DNA from: a virus
Length of the DNA: 64,000 bases
Virus record (IMG/VR): IMGVR_UViG_3300036820_000002
Span: 1-64,000 of that record
Strand: one strand, 5' to 3'
The translations under genes were made by a program, and so were the position numbers. Below are positions 7,941 to 16,116 of the stretch, one piece after another. Every line of letters starts with the position of its first letter. Positions within the stretch are counted from its first letter, which is position 1. The notes under the pieces were generated by a model. The model saw only the letters and a program-made list of their open reading frames with translations, had not been told where the DNA came from and ran no database searches.

Positions 7941-8533
7941 GCCGGCAGGTTTTCGCACTCGTCCAGCTCGCGCTGGATTTCGGCCTGATAGAACGCGGCG
8001 TCTGCCATCCCGGCGGGAAACCGGAGACCGATACCGACCACAGCATCTCGCTGGCCTGGCTGGCCTGCTCGCTGGCCGCCCGCTTCTACCCGCAGCTGGA
8101 TAACGGGCTGGTCGCGATGTTCGCCGTCGTGCATGACGCGGTGGAGGTTTATGCGGGAGATTCCTACGCGATTACCGCCGGGGAGGACGGGCGTGCCCGC
8201 ACGCGGGAACGGGAAGAGCAGGCACTGCGCTGGCTGCGCGATGACTTCACCGTGCTGCCCTGGCTGCCGGAGATGATCGCCCGCTACGAGCGGCAGGAGG
8301 AACCCGAAGCGCGGCTGGTCCGGACAGTGGACAAGCTGATGCCGAAGATCGTGCTGCGCATCGAGGGGCAGCCGGCTCAGCGGCTGGCCGCCCACGGGGT
8401 GACCCGGGAAGCGCTCATCGCGTTCCGGGCCTATGAGGATGAGCTGCTGGCCGTGATCGCGGCGGATTTCCCGGAGGTCCTGCAGCTGCGGGCTGACCTG
8501 CATACGCAGCTGTCCCCGGAGGATCTCCCGTGA
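7928..8533 (+). CDS. HD-domain phosphohydrolase (YfbR/HDDC2-like)
   Basis: 201 residues from GTG with AAGGAGG upstream. The metal-binding pattern is visible: H in TDTDHSISLAW, HD in VVHDAVEVYAGD and D in LVRTVDKLMPK, spaced as in 5'-deoxynucleotidase-type HD proteins. Likely dephosphorylates nucleotides. Followed by MazG, HAD and Nudix genes, so this is a nucleotide-pool operon. Confidence 0.8.
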   Translation: MEELSRQVFALVQLALDFGLIERGVCHPGGKPETDTDHSISLAWLACSLAARFYPQLDNGLVAMFAVVHDAVEVYAGDSYAITAGEDGRARTREREEQALRWLRDDFTVLPWLPEMIARYERQEEPEARLVRTVDKLMPKIVLRIEGQPAQRLAAHGVTREALIAFRAYEDELLAVIAADFPEVLQLRADLHTQLSPEDLP

Positions 8534-8904
8534 CCGGCCCCCTCCCCCCCGCTTCCCTTGCGGAGATGCTGGCGATGATCCGCGAGGTGGACGCTCACTG
8601 CGACGCCAGCAGGGCACCCGCGTTCAGTCAGCAGCCGCTGGCCGCTGACTGGGCACGTATCACCAAGGTCTGCGAGGAAGCCGGGGAGGTCTGGGAAGCG
8701 CTCAGCAAGGCCACCGGAGAAAACCCCCGCAAGGGAACAGGCAGCTGGGACACGGTGCTGGAGGAGCTGGGCGATGTATTCAGCGCGTCTGTCTGCGCTA
8801 TCCAGCATGTCACTAAGGATGAGAGGCGAACCCTGGGCGTGATGATGGCGGCACTGCGGAAAGCACATCTGCGAATATCGGAAGGACGGCATGACCAGGT
8901 ATGA
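8530..8904 (+). CDS. MazG-like nucleotide pyrophosphohydrolase
   Basis: 124 residues from a GTG in a GTGA overlap. KVCEEAGEVWEALSKATGEN and LEELGDVFSASVCAIQ provide the EExxE and ExxD motifs of MazG folds. It would hydrolyse NTPs to NMPs and pyrophosphate. Phage MazG is thought to modulate host alarmones or nucleotide pools; which applies here is unknown. Confidence 0.82.
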   Translation: MTGPLPPASLAEMLAMIREVDAHCDASRAPAFSQQPLAADWARITKVCEEAGEVWEALSKATGENPRKGTGSWDTVLEELGDVFSASVCAIQHVTKDERRTLGVMMAALRKAHLRISEGRHDQV

Positions 8905-9112
8905 CTCCCGCAAGCACCTCGCGAACAAGATCGACTGGGAAGGAGGCCTGATGGAATCCCTGGACTACGGCATCCGCTCTGAGGACATGCCGGACGGCGA
9001 CACCGAACTCACTGAGGCGTGGCAGCTGCTGGAGACCTCGTACTGGGCTACAGCGCAGCTCGCCCGGCGGGTGCAGGCACTCCTGCCGGAACCGGGTGAC
9101 CCGGATGAATGA
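8891..9112 (+). CDS. Small hypothetical protein
   Basis: 73 residues, overlapping MazG by 14 bases. Helical (TELTEAWQLLETSYWATAQLARRVQALL). Position in the tightly packed operon supports it being real; no family recognised. Confidence 0.6.
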   Translation: MTRYDSRKHLANKIDWEGGLMESLDYGIRSEDMPDGDTELTEAWQLLETSYWATAQLARRVQALLPEPGDPDE

Positions 9113-9599
9113 CAAGCCCTACGCCCTGATTGACGTGGACGGGGTGCTGCGCTGCTACCACGAGCACCACGACGGTACCCACCCCGGCTGGGAACGGCAC
9201 CTGCTGGATACTGACCCGGGGGAGTTCGTGGTGCACCTGAACCCGCTGGGCCGGGCACTGCCCGCATGGGCCGCTGCGGCTGGCGCAGAGCTGGCCTGGG
9301 CGACCATGTGGGGGGAGCAGGCCAACTTCTACCTCAGCCCGCTGCTGGGCCTGGGAGAGCTGCCGGTGGTGCCGCCGCCGCAGTGGCTGCGGGCCAAGGC
9401 CTCTGTCGCGGTGCCCTGGACCGGGGGGAGGCCGTTCGTGTGGTTCGATGATGACCCCAGCGAGAAGCAGGTCGCTGACCACCTGGCCGTGCAGCCGCAC
9501 CTGATGGTGCAGGTGGACCGGGAGAAGGGGCTGCAGCAGCGGCACCTGGACCGGGCGCAGGAATGGCTGGCCCGGCTCCGGGAGAGGACGCTGGCGTGA
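9105..9599 (+). CDS. HAD-like phosphatase
   Basis: 164 residues; ATG 9105 overlaps the preceding gene. Motif I appears as LIDVDGVLR (DxDG), with ELAWATMW as a likely motif II region and a late VWFDDDPSE giving the acidic motif. Resembles small HAD-domain proteins of actinobacteria. A second, shorter HAD-like gene lies at 34728 among the tRNAs. Confidence 0.72.
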   Translation: MNDKPYALIDVDGVLRCYHEHHDGTHPGWERHLLDTDPGEFVVHLNPLGRALPAWAAAAGAELAWATMWGEQANFYLSPLLGLGELPVVPPPQWLRAKASVAVPWTGGRPFVWFDDDPSEKQVADHLAVQPHLMVQVDREKGLQQRHLDRAQEWLARLRERTLA

Positions 9600-9991
9600 T
9601 CAAGATCGGCGCTGTCATCCAGGATGACCGCCGCCGCCTGCTGGTCGTGAGAAAGCAGGTACCGGGCCGGGACACCTGGATCATCCCCGGCGGCCGTCCT
9701 GAGGGCGCTGAGGCGCCGCTGGAGACGCTGGAACGCGAGCTCTTCGAAGAACTGGGCGTCCAGGTTGCCTCCTCTGCTTTTTTCGGGTCTTACGAGGAGC
9801 CCGCCGAGTTCGAGGATGCCGTCCTGAGGATGACTGTCTTCGACGTGAGGGTTACCGGTACGCCTTCCCCTCAGTCGGAGATCACCGGCCTGCTCTGGAT
9901 CGGCCGCGACTACGCCGCCCGGGGGGTGAGCGCCGGGTCAGTGCTGGCCCGTCACGTCATCCCCCGGCTGATTGAACTGGACCGGATGTAA
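9596..9991 (+). CDS. Nudix hydrolase
   Basis: 131 residues from a GTG overlapping the HAD stop (GTGA). The Nudix box is complete: G in IIPGGRPEGAE, then RELFEELGV. The preceding LLVVRKQVPGRDTWIIPGG strand is typical. Likely hydrolyses nucleoside diphosphate derivatives. Confidence 0.88.
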   Translation: MIKIGAVIQDDRRRLLVVRKQVPGRDTWIIPGGRPEGAEAPLETLERELFEELGVQVASSAFFGSYEEPAEFEDAVLRMTVFDVRVTGTPSPQSEITGLLWIGRDYAARGVSAGSVLARHVIPRLIELDRM

Positions 9992-10000
9992 GGTTGAGCG

Positions 10001-10360
10001 GTGAACAGCTGGTACCACGCGCAGTCCGCCGCGCATAAATGGGGCGGAAACCCGGAACAGTTCATCGAACTGGAGGAGTTCATCGACTCCAGCAAGAAAA
10101 TCATCGGGGACGTGCGGCACCGCTCCCTCTACCACCACACCGAGGGGGTGTGGCTGTGCCAGCGGATCTTCGGGCGCACCCTCCTCATCGGGCACACGCA
10201 CGTTCCCGTCCGTCTCATCGCTGAGCGTCACATCCTGGAAGACCTCGGCTGGCTGCCCTCACCCGCCGACTACATCGCGGGGATGCCCATCGCGCCGTGG
10301 ATGGGCGGCAAGCAGGAACGCACCGCAGAACTGTCCGTCCTGAACCTGGAGAAGAAATGA
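10001..10360 (+). CDS. DUF6915-like phage protein
   Basis: 119 residues. HAQSAAHKWGG, FIDSSKKIIGDVRHRSLYHHTEGVW and ILEDLGWLPSPADYI follow the order seen in the phage and bacterial family DUF6915. Multiple conserved His residues suggest metal binding. Function unknown. Confidence 0.65.
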   Translation: MNSWYHAQSAAHKWGGNPEQFIELEEFIDSSKKIIGDVRHRSLYHHTEGVWLCQRIFGRTLLIGHTHVPVRLIAERHILEDLGWLPSPADYIAGMPIAPWMGGKQERTAELSVLNLEKK

Positions 10361-10878
10361 CAGCACAGCGTAATTTCCTCGGGATCCCCGTCGAGGGAGA
10401 GATCACCCGGCCCGAACGCCGGTCCCGCCAGCGCCCGCTGGAGGAGTTTGCGCCGCTGCTGCAGGCGGTGCTGGACAGCGAGCTGGTCACCGAGTTCGGC
10501 TGGGCGCAGTACACCCCCTACTTCATGGACGGCGACCCCTGCATCTTCGGGGCCAGCACCGTGTGGGTGCGCACCACCTCCGATACCGGGGGGACGGGGA
10601 CTTTCGGCGACTACGACGATGACATGTACACGCTGGAGGTCCTCCAGTCCGGCGGTCACCCTACCCTGGGCCTGGCCCGGTGGAATGGGGTGACCCGCGC
10701 CTATGATGAGGTGGAACGCAGCCCGGAGATCACCGGGCTGTCCCGGCAGTGCACGGAGCTGGCTAAGGCCATCGACGGCGGTTCTTTCGACGACGTGCTG
10801 CTGGACGCGTTCGGGGACCACGCGGAGATCACCGTGCGGCGGGACGGGATCACCATTGCCAGCTACTCTCATGACTGA
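10357..10878 (+). CDS. Hypothetical phage protein
   Basis: 173 residues; ATG overlaps the previous stop. Acidic-aromatic central region (YFMDGDPCIFGASTVWVRT) and a helical C-terminal part. No motif recognised. Same operon as the nucleotide genes. Confidence 0.6.
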   Translation: MTAQRNFLGIPVEGEITRPERRSRQRPLEEFAPLLQAVLDSELVTEFGWAQYTPYFMDGDPCIFGASTVWVRTTSDTGGTGTFGDYDDDMYTLEVLQSGGHPTLGLARWNGVTRAYDEVERSPEITGLSRQCTELAKAIDGGSFDDVLLDAFGDHAEITVRRDGITIASYSHD

Positions 10879-11101
10879 CAGGCCTGTCTATGAGGCTGTA
10901 ACCTGGCCGGAAGAGGACTGGTGGCTGGTGAGGGTGACCGGCGTCAGCGCCGGGGGCGACCCTGTGCCCGTCGGGTACCTCACCCAGGCAAAGAGCCTGA
11001 CAGATACCGAGCCCATGGTCCTGGACCTGATCGCGTGCGTTCTCGATGCTGATGACGCGGCAGGTTTCGACGTGACAATAAGACAGGCGGCGCAGGAGTG
11101 A
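10871..11101 (+). CDS. HicB-like small protein
   Basis: 76 residues. YEAVTWPEEDWWLVRVTG, then a QAKSLTDTEPMVLDLIACVL helix and FDVTIR match the partial RNase-H-like fold of HicB-type antitoxins. No HicA toxin gene is adjacent, so it is an orphan. Possibly a decoy antitoxin or an unrelated use of the fold. Confidence 0.5.
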   Translation: MTDRPVYEAVTWPEEDWWLVRVTGVSAGGDPVPVGYLTQAKSLTDTEPMVLDLIACVLDADDAAGFDVTIRQAAQE

Positions 11102-11108
11102 CCGGCAG

Positions 11109-11405
11109 GTGATAACCCCTACCGAAGACGGCGTGATCATCGACTGCGGCGGCCTGTACCAGACCTGGGGCTGCGGCTGTGACCGCTGCTTGCCCCGCGA
11201 GCACCCGCTGGACCGGGGCGCGCGGTTCACCTGTGATCAGCTCCGGCGGTGGAAGCAGGAGTCTGAAGCCATCGGGTACGCGATCACGCGCAGGTGCATC
11301 ACCTGCCAGGGTGGTGCCCGCCTCTATGCGGGGGGATGGTTCTGTGATGAGCATTCCCCGGGGCAGACGTGCATTATCGCGACAGCAGGAGGGCTGTGCT
11401 CATGA
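11109..11405 (+). CDS. Cysteine-rich zinc-ribbon-like protein
   Basis: 98 residues from GTG. Cys clusters GCGCDRC, RRCITC and FCDEH suggest two zinc sites. Overlaps the SLOG gene start by ATGA. No family recognised. Confidence 0.55.
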   Translation: MITPTEDGVIIDCGGLYQTWGCGCDRCLPREHPLDRGARFTCDQLRRWKQESEAIGYAITRRCITCQGGARLYAGGWFCDEHSPGQTCIIATAGGLCS

Positions 11406-11827
11406 CGTTCCGTATCCTGGTCACCGGCAGCAGGAAATGGGCTGACCCTGCCCGGGTTGCTCATGAGCTGTCCGCAGCTGCCGGTGACCAGAAGGCTGTG
11501 GCGGTAATTCACGGGGCCTGCCGGACCGGGGCGGACGTGCTGGCGGAAGTGGCGGCTCGTGGGCTCGGGTTCAGGACCGAACCTCATCCAGCCCGCTGGG
11601 GCGGCCCGTGCCGTCCGGCGTGCCCGCCGGGGCACCGTCATCAGCGGGTATGGCAAGGTGCCTGGTACTGCCCGTCCGCTGGGCTGTACCGTAACCAGGA
11701 GATGGTTGATGCCGGGGCTGATATCTGCCTGGCCTTTTTCTGGCCGGGTGCCGCGAACCTCGGTACCACCGACTGCGCCCGCCGTGCACGGGCAGCGGGG
11801 ATACCGGTGACGGACGTGAGGCCCTGA
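11402..11827 (+). CDS. SLOG-family (DUF2493/YspA-like) nucleotide-binding protein
   Basis: 141 residues. FRILVTGSRKWADP, VIHGACRTGADVLAEVAARG and RNQEMVDAGADICLAFFWP follow the Rossmann-like SLOG fold used by TIR/NAD-signalling sensors and DprA. Phage members are common and may bind nucleotide signals. The GSRKW and GAxxGAD motifs are intact. Confidence 0.75.
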   Translation: MTFRILVTGSRKWADPARVAHELSAAAGDQKAVAVIHGACRTGADVLAEVAARGLGFRTEPHPARWGGPCRPACPPGHRHQRVWQGAWYCPSAGLYRNQEMVDAGADICLAFFWPGAANLGTTDCARRARAAGIPVTDVRP

Positions 11828-12105
11828 TGGCCAGGATGCTAGGTACGAACCGGGAGGCCGGATGTGGCCTCGGGAGATGTTACTACTGCCAGCGCGGGGA
11901 TGAGACCCGGCGGACCAAGCGCATTGAGGAGCGGCGGTGGCGCCGGGAGCTCGCTGATGAGATGACGCTGCTGCTGACGGAGGCGGCGCAGGTACGTGAT
12001 GGTTATGGTCCGCTGATGAGCGCGGTCTGCCTGCTGACCGGGTTCACCCCGGAGCGGGTCAATGAGCTCGGCGGGACAGGGGAACAGAATGGCGAAGAAA
12101 CCTAA
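11827..12105 (+). CDS. Small Arg-rich zinc-finger-like protein
   Basis: 92 residues; start shares a TGATG with the SLOG gene. One GRCYYCQRGD Cys pair followed by a strongly basic helix (RRTKRIEERRWRREL). Overlaps the nuclease gene start by 17 bases, so the two are probably co-translated. Function unknown. Confidence 0.55.
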   Translation: MARMLGTNREAGCGLGRCYYCQRGDETRRTKRIEERRWRRELADEMTLLLTEAAQVRDGYGPLMSAVCLLTGFTPERVNELGGTGEQNGEET

Positions 12106-13621
12106 GCTTCCGTACCGGCGTGCCCAGACCTATGCCGCCGACCTGACCCCGGAACAGGAACAGGCTTTCGATGTGCTGGCGGCCGGGGTCCGCTGGGCCT
12201 GGAATCAGTGGTCCGCCTCCCAGGGTGCTCTCTGGAAAGCCCACGAGCTGCTGGAGACAACCTCTGAGCTGGGGAAGAAGATTACCGCCGCCCGTCAAGG
12301 TCATGAAATGTTCCGGTATTACACCACCAGCTGCTTGTTTACCGAGCATTCCTTTGCTGAGATTCCCCATACTTGTCTTTCTAGTGCCCTCCGCCAGTTC
12401 ACTGACGCATGGACACGTCATTTCAAGGCGCTGAAGACCGGGGCGCCCTCCTCGCCGCCTGGATTCCGCAGCTGGAAAGGCCCGCAGTCCCTGTACTGGG
12501 AGGTACAGCAGGACGATCATTCGTGTTCGCCGGGAGACGTGCTGCCCATCACGAGAGGTTCCGCCGTCCGCAGCACTCCGCATACGGCGATGCTACGGGT
12601 ACCTACCGCGCTTGGTTCTGCGATCTGCATCGGGAAGGTCAGTGTTCGCCTGCACCGGCTGCTGCCCGATGACGCCCGGGTGAATTTCGCCGTCCTGCGC
12701 CGGGATAAGATCGGGCGCTATGCGGTGACTGTCCAGTACCAGACAGCAACGGTGCGGCAGGGTGCCGCCACCGGCCTGACCGGGGTTGACCGAGGGAGTG
12801 TGGTCACAGCAGCCACTAGCTCGGGGGAGTTTTACAATGCTCCCGGCCTGACTCCCGGTCAGCTCAAACGTAAGCTCAGGCTGGAGCAGGGACTAGCTCA
12901 TAAGCGTCTAGCGAATAAGTGCATCCACGACGAGGAGATCACCGTCGGCGGTAAGATCTGGGTGAAGAGAGGCGACTGCCCTGAACCCGGTGACCCTGGC
13001 CACGACTGCCGGTGCTGGAAACATACCCGCAGCTATAAAGACCAGCAGCTTGCCTTGGCTAAGCTGTCCGTCCGTGAGCAGCGGATGCGCAAGGCAGTCT
13101 CGCACATGGCTTCCCGCGCGCTTGCTGACAGGTATGCCGTCGTGGTCATGGAAGACCTGAAGCTGTCTGCTATGACCAGGAGGGCGCACGGTCCCGGGTC
13201 GGCCGGCAAGACGGGGCGGAACCGGGAGATGCGGGCCGCGAGTTTGTACCAGCTGCAGAAACTCACTGAGTACAAGACGACGGTCGTGTATGTTCCGCCC
13301 CCCTATACCAGTCAGACCTGCCCCGCCTGCGGGCACGTGGACAAGAAAAACCGCGACGAACAGGTGTTCTGCTGCACGTCTTGTGGCCTGTCGGGTCATG
13401 CTGACGTCATCGCTGCCCGTAACATCGAGAACCTCTACGAGCGTCCCGGTGATGACTCAGATCCCGGGGGTCGCTCGCACGCAGGTCAGGATAGGGAAAT
13501 CGTACGTACGCTCGGGGAAAACCTTATCCCGGCGGCATGGGGGAGACCTGTCGCTCGCACGAGGCGACGTAAGGCCTGGTCAAAGCGGGTAAAAAAGCCG
13601 AGCCCTGGTGATAGTCTCTGA
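12089..13621 (+). CDS. TnpB/Cas12-like RuvC nuclease (type V-like effector)
   Basis: 510 residues from ATG 12089, preceded by ACAGGGGA; an in-frame ATG at 12062 would add nine residues. RuvC-I Asp lies in TGLTGVDRG (about residue 234), RuvC-II Glu in VVMEDLKL (355), RuvC-III Asp in HADVIAARNI (439). A zinc ribbon (CPACG and CTSCG, 411-432) precedes RuvC-III. A Cys/His-rich insert (residues 280-312) separates RuvC-I and II. It is longer than typical TnpB (about 400) and in the range of compact Cas12 effectors. The stop codon lies inside the first CRISPR repeat. No tnpA is present. It is predicted to cut DNA guided by RNA from the downstream array. Confidence 0.88.
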   Translation: MAKKPKLPYRRAQTYAADLTPEQEQAFDVLAAGVRWAWNQWSASQGALWKAHELLETTSELGKKITAARQGHEMFRYYTTSCLFTEHSFAEIPHTCLSSALRQFTDAWTRHFKALKTGAPSSPPGFRSWKGPQSLYWEVQQDDHSCSPGDVLPITRGSAVRSTPHTAMLRVPTALGSAICIGKVSVRLHRLLPDDARVNFAVLRRDKIGRYAVTVQYQTATVRQGAATGLTGVDRGSVVTAATSSGEFYNAPGLTPGQLKRKLRLEQGLAHKRLANKCIHDEEITVGGKIWVKRGDCPEPGDPGHDCRCWKHTRSYKDQQLALAKLSVREQRMRKAVSHMASRALADRYAVVVMEDLKLSAMTRRAHGPGSAGKTGRNREMRAASLYQLQKLTEYKTTVVYVPPPYTSQTCPACGHVDKKNRDEQVFCCTSCGLSGHADVIAARNIENLYERPGDDSDPGGRSHAGQDREIVRTLGENLIPAAWGRPVARTRRRKAWSKRVKKPSPGDSL

Positions 13622-14506
13622 TCAGAGAATGAATTGCGACTAACCATTCCGCTCGCGACCCGCGTCAACAGGTCAGCTGGTGATAGTCTCTGATCAGAGA
13701 ATGAATTGCGACATCGATGACAAGCTCGGCCGCGAGAACTTCGGCCGGCTGGTGATAGTCTCTGATCAGAGAATGAATTGCGACTCATGGCAGCCATGCG
13801 ACATCTGCGGCGGCAACCTCCTGGTGATAGTCTCTGATCAGAGAATGAATTGCGACACCCCGATGCTCGTATTGGCCTCATGCCTAATGTGGCTGGTGAT
13901 AGTCTCTGAGCAGAGAATGAATTGCGACATCACGTACCTGATGACCTCGTTGTCCCCCCGGTGGTGGTGATAGTCTCTGAGCGGAGAATGAATTGCGACG
14001 CCGACTCCTGGTCCCCAGTGCTCACGCGTGCCCAGCCTGGTGATAGTCTCTGATCAGGGAATGAATTGCGACCCGAACGCCAAGGTCAGCAACCACAACA
14101 CTTACACCTAGTGATAGTCTCTGAGCAGAGAATGGATTGCGACACGAAAGCTCCCGTCTGCTCGCCGGTTTTGCCACACCTGGTGATAGTCTCTGACCAG
14201 AGAAATGAATTGCGACTTGAATCTGCGGTCCCGGCGCAACCAAGCCTGTTCCAGCTGGTGATAGTCTCTGATCAGGGAATGAATTGCGACACATCCAGAA
14301 GCCGTAGTGGAGAGCGGATCAGGCCGCTGGTGATAGTCTCTGAGCGGAGAATGAATTGCGACGGGGACATGCTGCTGTGCGAGAGCGCGGTGCCGCCTAG
14401 TGATAGTCTCTGACTAGAGAATGAATTGCGACGCCGTAACTCCCGTGATGATCGTTGGGGCAGTTGCGGGCTGGTGACAGTTTCTGACCAGAGAATGCAA
14501 TAATAA
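13605..14506 (+). CRISPR. CRISPR array, 13 repeats and 12 spacers, overlapping the effector 3' end
   Basis: Repeats of 36 nt start at 13605, 13677, 13749, 13821, 13893, 13964, 14037, 14108, 14180 (37 nt), 14255, 14327, 14397 and 14471. Spacers are 34-38 nt and all different. The repeat begins CTGGTGATAG, has a TCTCTGATCAGAGA palindrome in the middle and ends ATGAATTGCGAC. The last repeat is degenerate in its 3' part, as at a trailer end, so the leader side faces the nuclease gene. The first repeat contains that gene's last codons and stop. No cas1 or cas2 is nearby. Orientation inferred from the effector and the decayed end. Confidence 0.92.
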
Positions 14507-14655
14507 TATGATTTAGGTAAATGATAAGCAGTACCGCCGGGGCGCAACCGGTGTTAGCTACGGGTATGCCTGTCATGCAGGGGCCGCCCAGGAATCATTC
14601 TCTGTATTCTGCATGAAGAACCCCCCCGCCCTGGAAATGGGCGGGGGGGTTCTTT
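14507..14655 (+). ncRNA. Candidate tracrRNA-like RNA with anti-repeat
   Basis: An anti-repeat lies at 14591-14604: its TCATTCTCTG is the exact complement of ten repeat bases, and the flanking GGAA extends the match to 13 of 15 with one bulge and one mismatch. It is followed 12 bases later by a strong terminator. An anti-repeat followed by an intrinsic terminator is the usual anatomy of a tracrRNA. Promoter not identified; it may be cut from read-through of the array. Confidence 0.55.
14616..14654. terminator. Bidirectional terminator
   Basis: A perfect 16-bp inverted repeat (616-631 with 639-654) of seven C's and G's flanked by AAGAA/TTCTT. It ends the CRISPR transcript on plus and the secreted-protein gene on minus. 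Confidence 0.85.
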
Positions 14656-14662
14656 GCTTGCC

Positions 14663-15220
14663 TTACGGGGCCGGAATCAGCTCGGTGACGGGACGCCAGG
14701 TGCCGGTGACGATCCACAGCTGGGTTAGCGTGTGGCTGCGCAGCGGCTTCCACAGGGCGGGGCCGGGGATCTTCTTCGCGTCGGCGGACAGGGTCTCCCC
14801 GTTCAGCAGCCGGATCCGCCACTGGCTGGCGGTGGCGTTGTAGAAGGTTACCGCCGTCAGCGGCTCTTTCAGGATGACGGCGGTACTGTCCAGCTTGGTG
14901 GACAGGTACAGCAGCCGGTGCTTGCCGGTCTCCTCGTCTTCGGGGACCACGATCGTGCCGGGGGAGGCGTCCAGTCGGGTCAGCGCCCACAGCTGCCCGT
15001 AGGCTGCCGGGTTCTCCTGATGGCATTCCTGGACCGTGATTTCCTCTTCCTCCTTCCTGCTCCCGGCGGTCAGGCACCCGTGACTGCCTGCCAGCCGCAT
15101 CATGGTGATCAGCTGGTAGCCGTCGACCGGCGATCCCTTAGGTGCCGCCTGCGCAGGCATCGTGAAAGCGCAGAGCGCTGCCGCTGACAGCAGCGCTCCT
15201 GCCAGTACTGTCTTCTTCAT
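14663..15220 (-). CDS. Secreted beta-trefoil-like protein
   Basis: 185 residues; ATG 15220 has AAGAGGAAAC upstream and overlaps the preceding gene. MKKTVLAGALLSAAALCAF followed by MPAQAA is a clean signal peptide. The mature part shows HGCLTAG, QECH, GQLWAL, SQWRIRL and LTQLWIV, that is, spaced CL / C / Q-x-W elements like ricin-type lectin repeats. One of five such proteins in the window. Probably exported from the infected cell; role unknown. Confidence 0.65.
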   Translation of the reverse strand: MKKTVLAGALLSAAALCAFTMPAQAAPKGSPVDGYQLITMMRLAGSHGCLTAGSRKEEEEITVQECHQENPAAYGQLWALTRLDASPGTIVVPEDEETGKHRLLYLSTKLDSTAVILKEPLTAVTFYNATASQWRIRLLNGETLSADAKKIPGPALWKPLRSHTLTQLWIVTGTWRPVTELIPAP

Positions 15221-15447
15221 TCCGTTTCCTCTTCCTTTACTTCCTGCTCCGGCGGCAGCAGGGTGGCTGCCGCCGCGCCGATGATGATGCTCATGTCGCC
15301 GTCCAGCTGTCCGCAGTCGCCGAACACCTGGCACAGTGATTCGATGAGGTCTGTCTCAGTGTCAGATGCCGTTTCGCCGAGGAGGGCGGCAGCCTTCTCG
15401 AATTCCCAGGTCCGGATCGCTTCCTTGCATACCTCAGAGAGAGCCAT
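15217..15447 (-). CDS. Small acidic helical protein
   Basis: 76 residues, overlapping the secreted protein gene by ATGA. Helical, with an acidic tail (EQEVKEEETE). Two cysteines in LCQVFGDCG. No family recognised; co-transcribed with its neighbours. Confidence 0.6.
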   Translation of the reverse strand: MALSEVCKEAIRTWEFEKAAALLGETASDTETDLIESLCQVFGDCGQLDGDMSIIIGAAAATLLPPEQEVKEEETE

Positions 15448-15625
15448 GGCCAGAGCGTACCGCGCCGGGGCAGGTACCGGGGCCGCAGCCGCCGAAGGTC
15501 TCCGCGAAGCTCATCAGCACCGTGCACATGACGCAGGCCCAGTCCCCGGGGGCCAGTTTCTCCCCCCGCTTCTGCCCCGCCGGGTCCACCCGGATGTGCG
15601 GGCCGTAGGCGAACAGGTGGATCAT
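15434..15625 (-). CDS. Small cysteine-containing protein
   Basis: 63 residues, 14-base overlap with the next gene. CVMC and CGPGTC could bind a metal. Weakly supported beyond position and frame compatibility. Confidence 0.45.
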   Translation of the reverse strand: MIHLFAYGPHIRVDPAGQKRGEKLAPGDWACVMCTVLMSFAETFGGCGPGTCPGAVRSGHGSL

Positions 15626-15632
15626 CGCCGCA

Positions 15633-16043
15633 TCATGTTCCCGGGAAGCTGGAGTACGGGGACCGGGAGAAGGCGGTGGAGGCGGGATGCGCGGTAACGG
15701 TCTCTGTCACCAGGGGCTGTCCCCAGAGTGGGTACCGGGGAATGGCCTTGAGCTGCTCTTCCAGTTCCTTTACCCGTTCCTGCAGGGCGGTGATGACCGG
15801 GTCCTGCGGTGCGTCCGGACACAGGCCGCCGTGGCCCCCTGATCCCGTCTGGCCGCAGTACCGGCAGGCCCCGTCACCGAATCCGCTGGCATCAGTTTCA
15901 GTGACGGGATCGTTGTCGGGGCCCCCCTTGCCGATGCGGATGCCTAGCGCCTCCAGGATGGCTATCTGCGCAGGTGCAGGAAGTTTGTGCTCAGTCATGA
16001 TTCCGGCCGCTTCCCGGACGATGTCTCTGGCTGTTCTGCTCAT
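15633..16043 (-). CDS. Zinc-finger protein with coiled coil
   Basis: 136 residues from the ATG with AGGGG upstream. N-terminal helices (TARDIVREAAGIM, AQIAILEALG), a CRYCGQTG...GLC zinc site at about 80-95 and a coiled-coil segment ITALQERVKELEEQLKAI. Possibly a DNA- or RNA-associated protein; unknown. Confidence 0.6.
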   Translation of the reverse strand: MSRTARDIVREAAGIMTEHKLPAPAQIAILEALGIRIGKGGPDNDPVTETDASGFGDGACRYCGQTGSGGHGGLCPDAPQDPVITALQERVKELEEQLKAIPRYPLWGQPLVTETVTAHPASTAFSRSPYSSFPGT

Positions 16044-16080
16044 CCCCTGATTGTAGTCCAGGGTATTTTCCTTGTTCCGG

Positions 16081-16109
16081 TTGACGGAGTCCGGGTTGCT
16101 CAGTATGTT
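16081..16109 (+). promoter_or_regulatory. Sigma70-like promoter
   Basis: TTGACG, 17 bases, TATGTT. The predicted start site is near 16116, almost exactly at the ATG of the following gene, which would give a leaderless mRNA, a common arrangement in actinobacteria. Confidence 0.55.
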
Positions 16110-16116
16110 TACCTTC

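Noticed and set aside
13680-13970. Repetitive protein frame across the CRISPR array (VIVSDQRMNCD units)
   Set aside because: Repeat plus spacer is often 72 nt, a multiple of three, so one frame stays open for several units, but 34-38 nt spacers shift it and there is no ribosome site. The pattern is explained by the array.
12062-14655. IS605-type insertion sequence
   Set aside because: Only the TnpB-like gene is present; no TnpA transposase or transposon end hairpins were found, and a multi-spacer array follows. A CRISPR-type locus explains it better.
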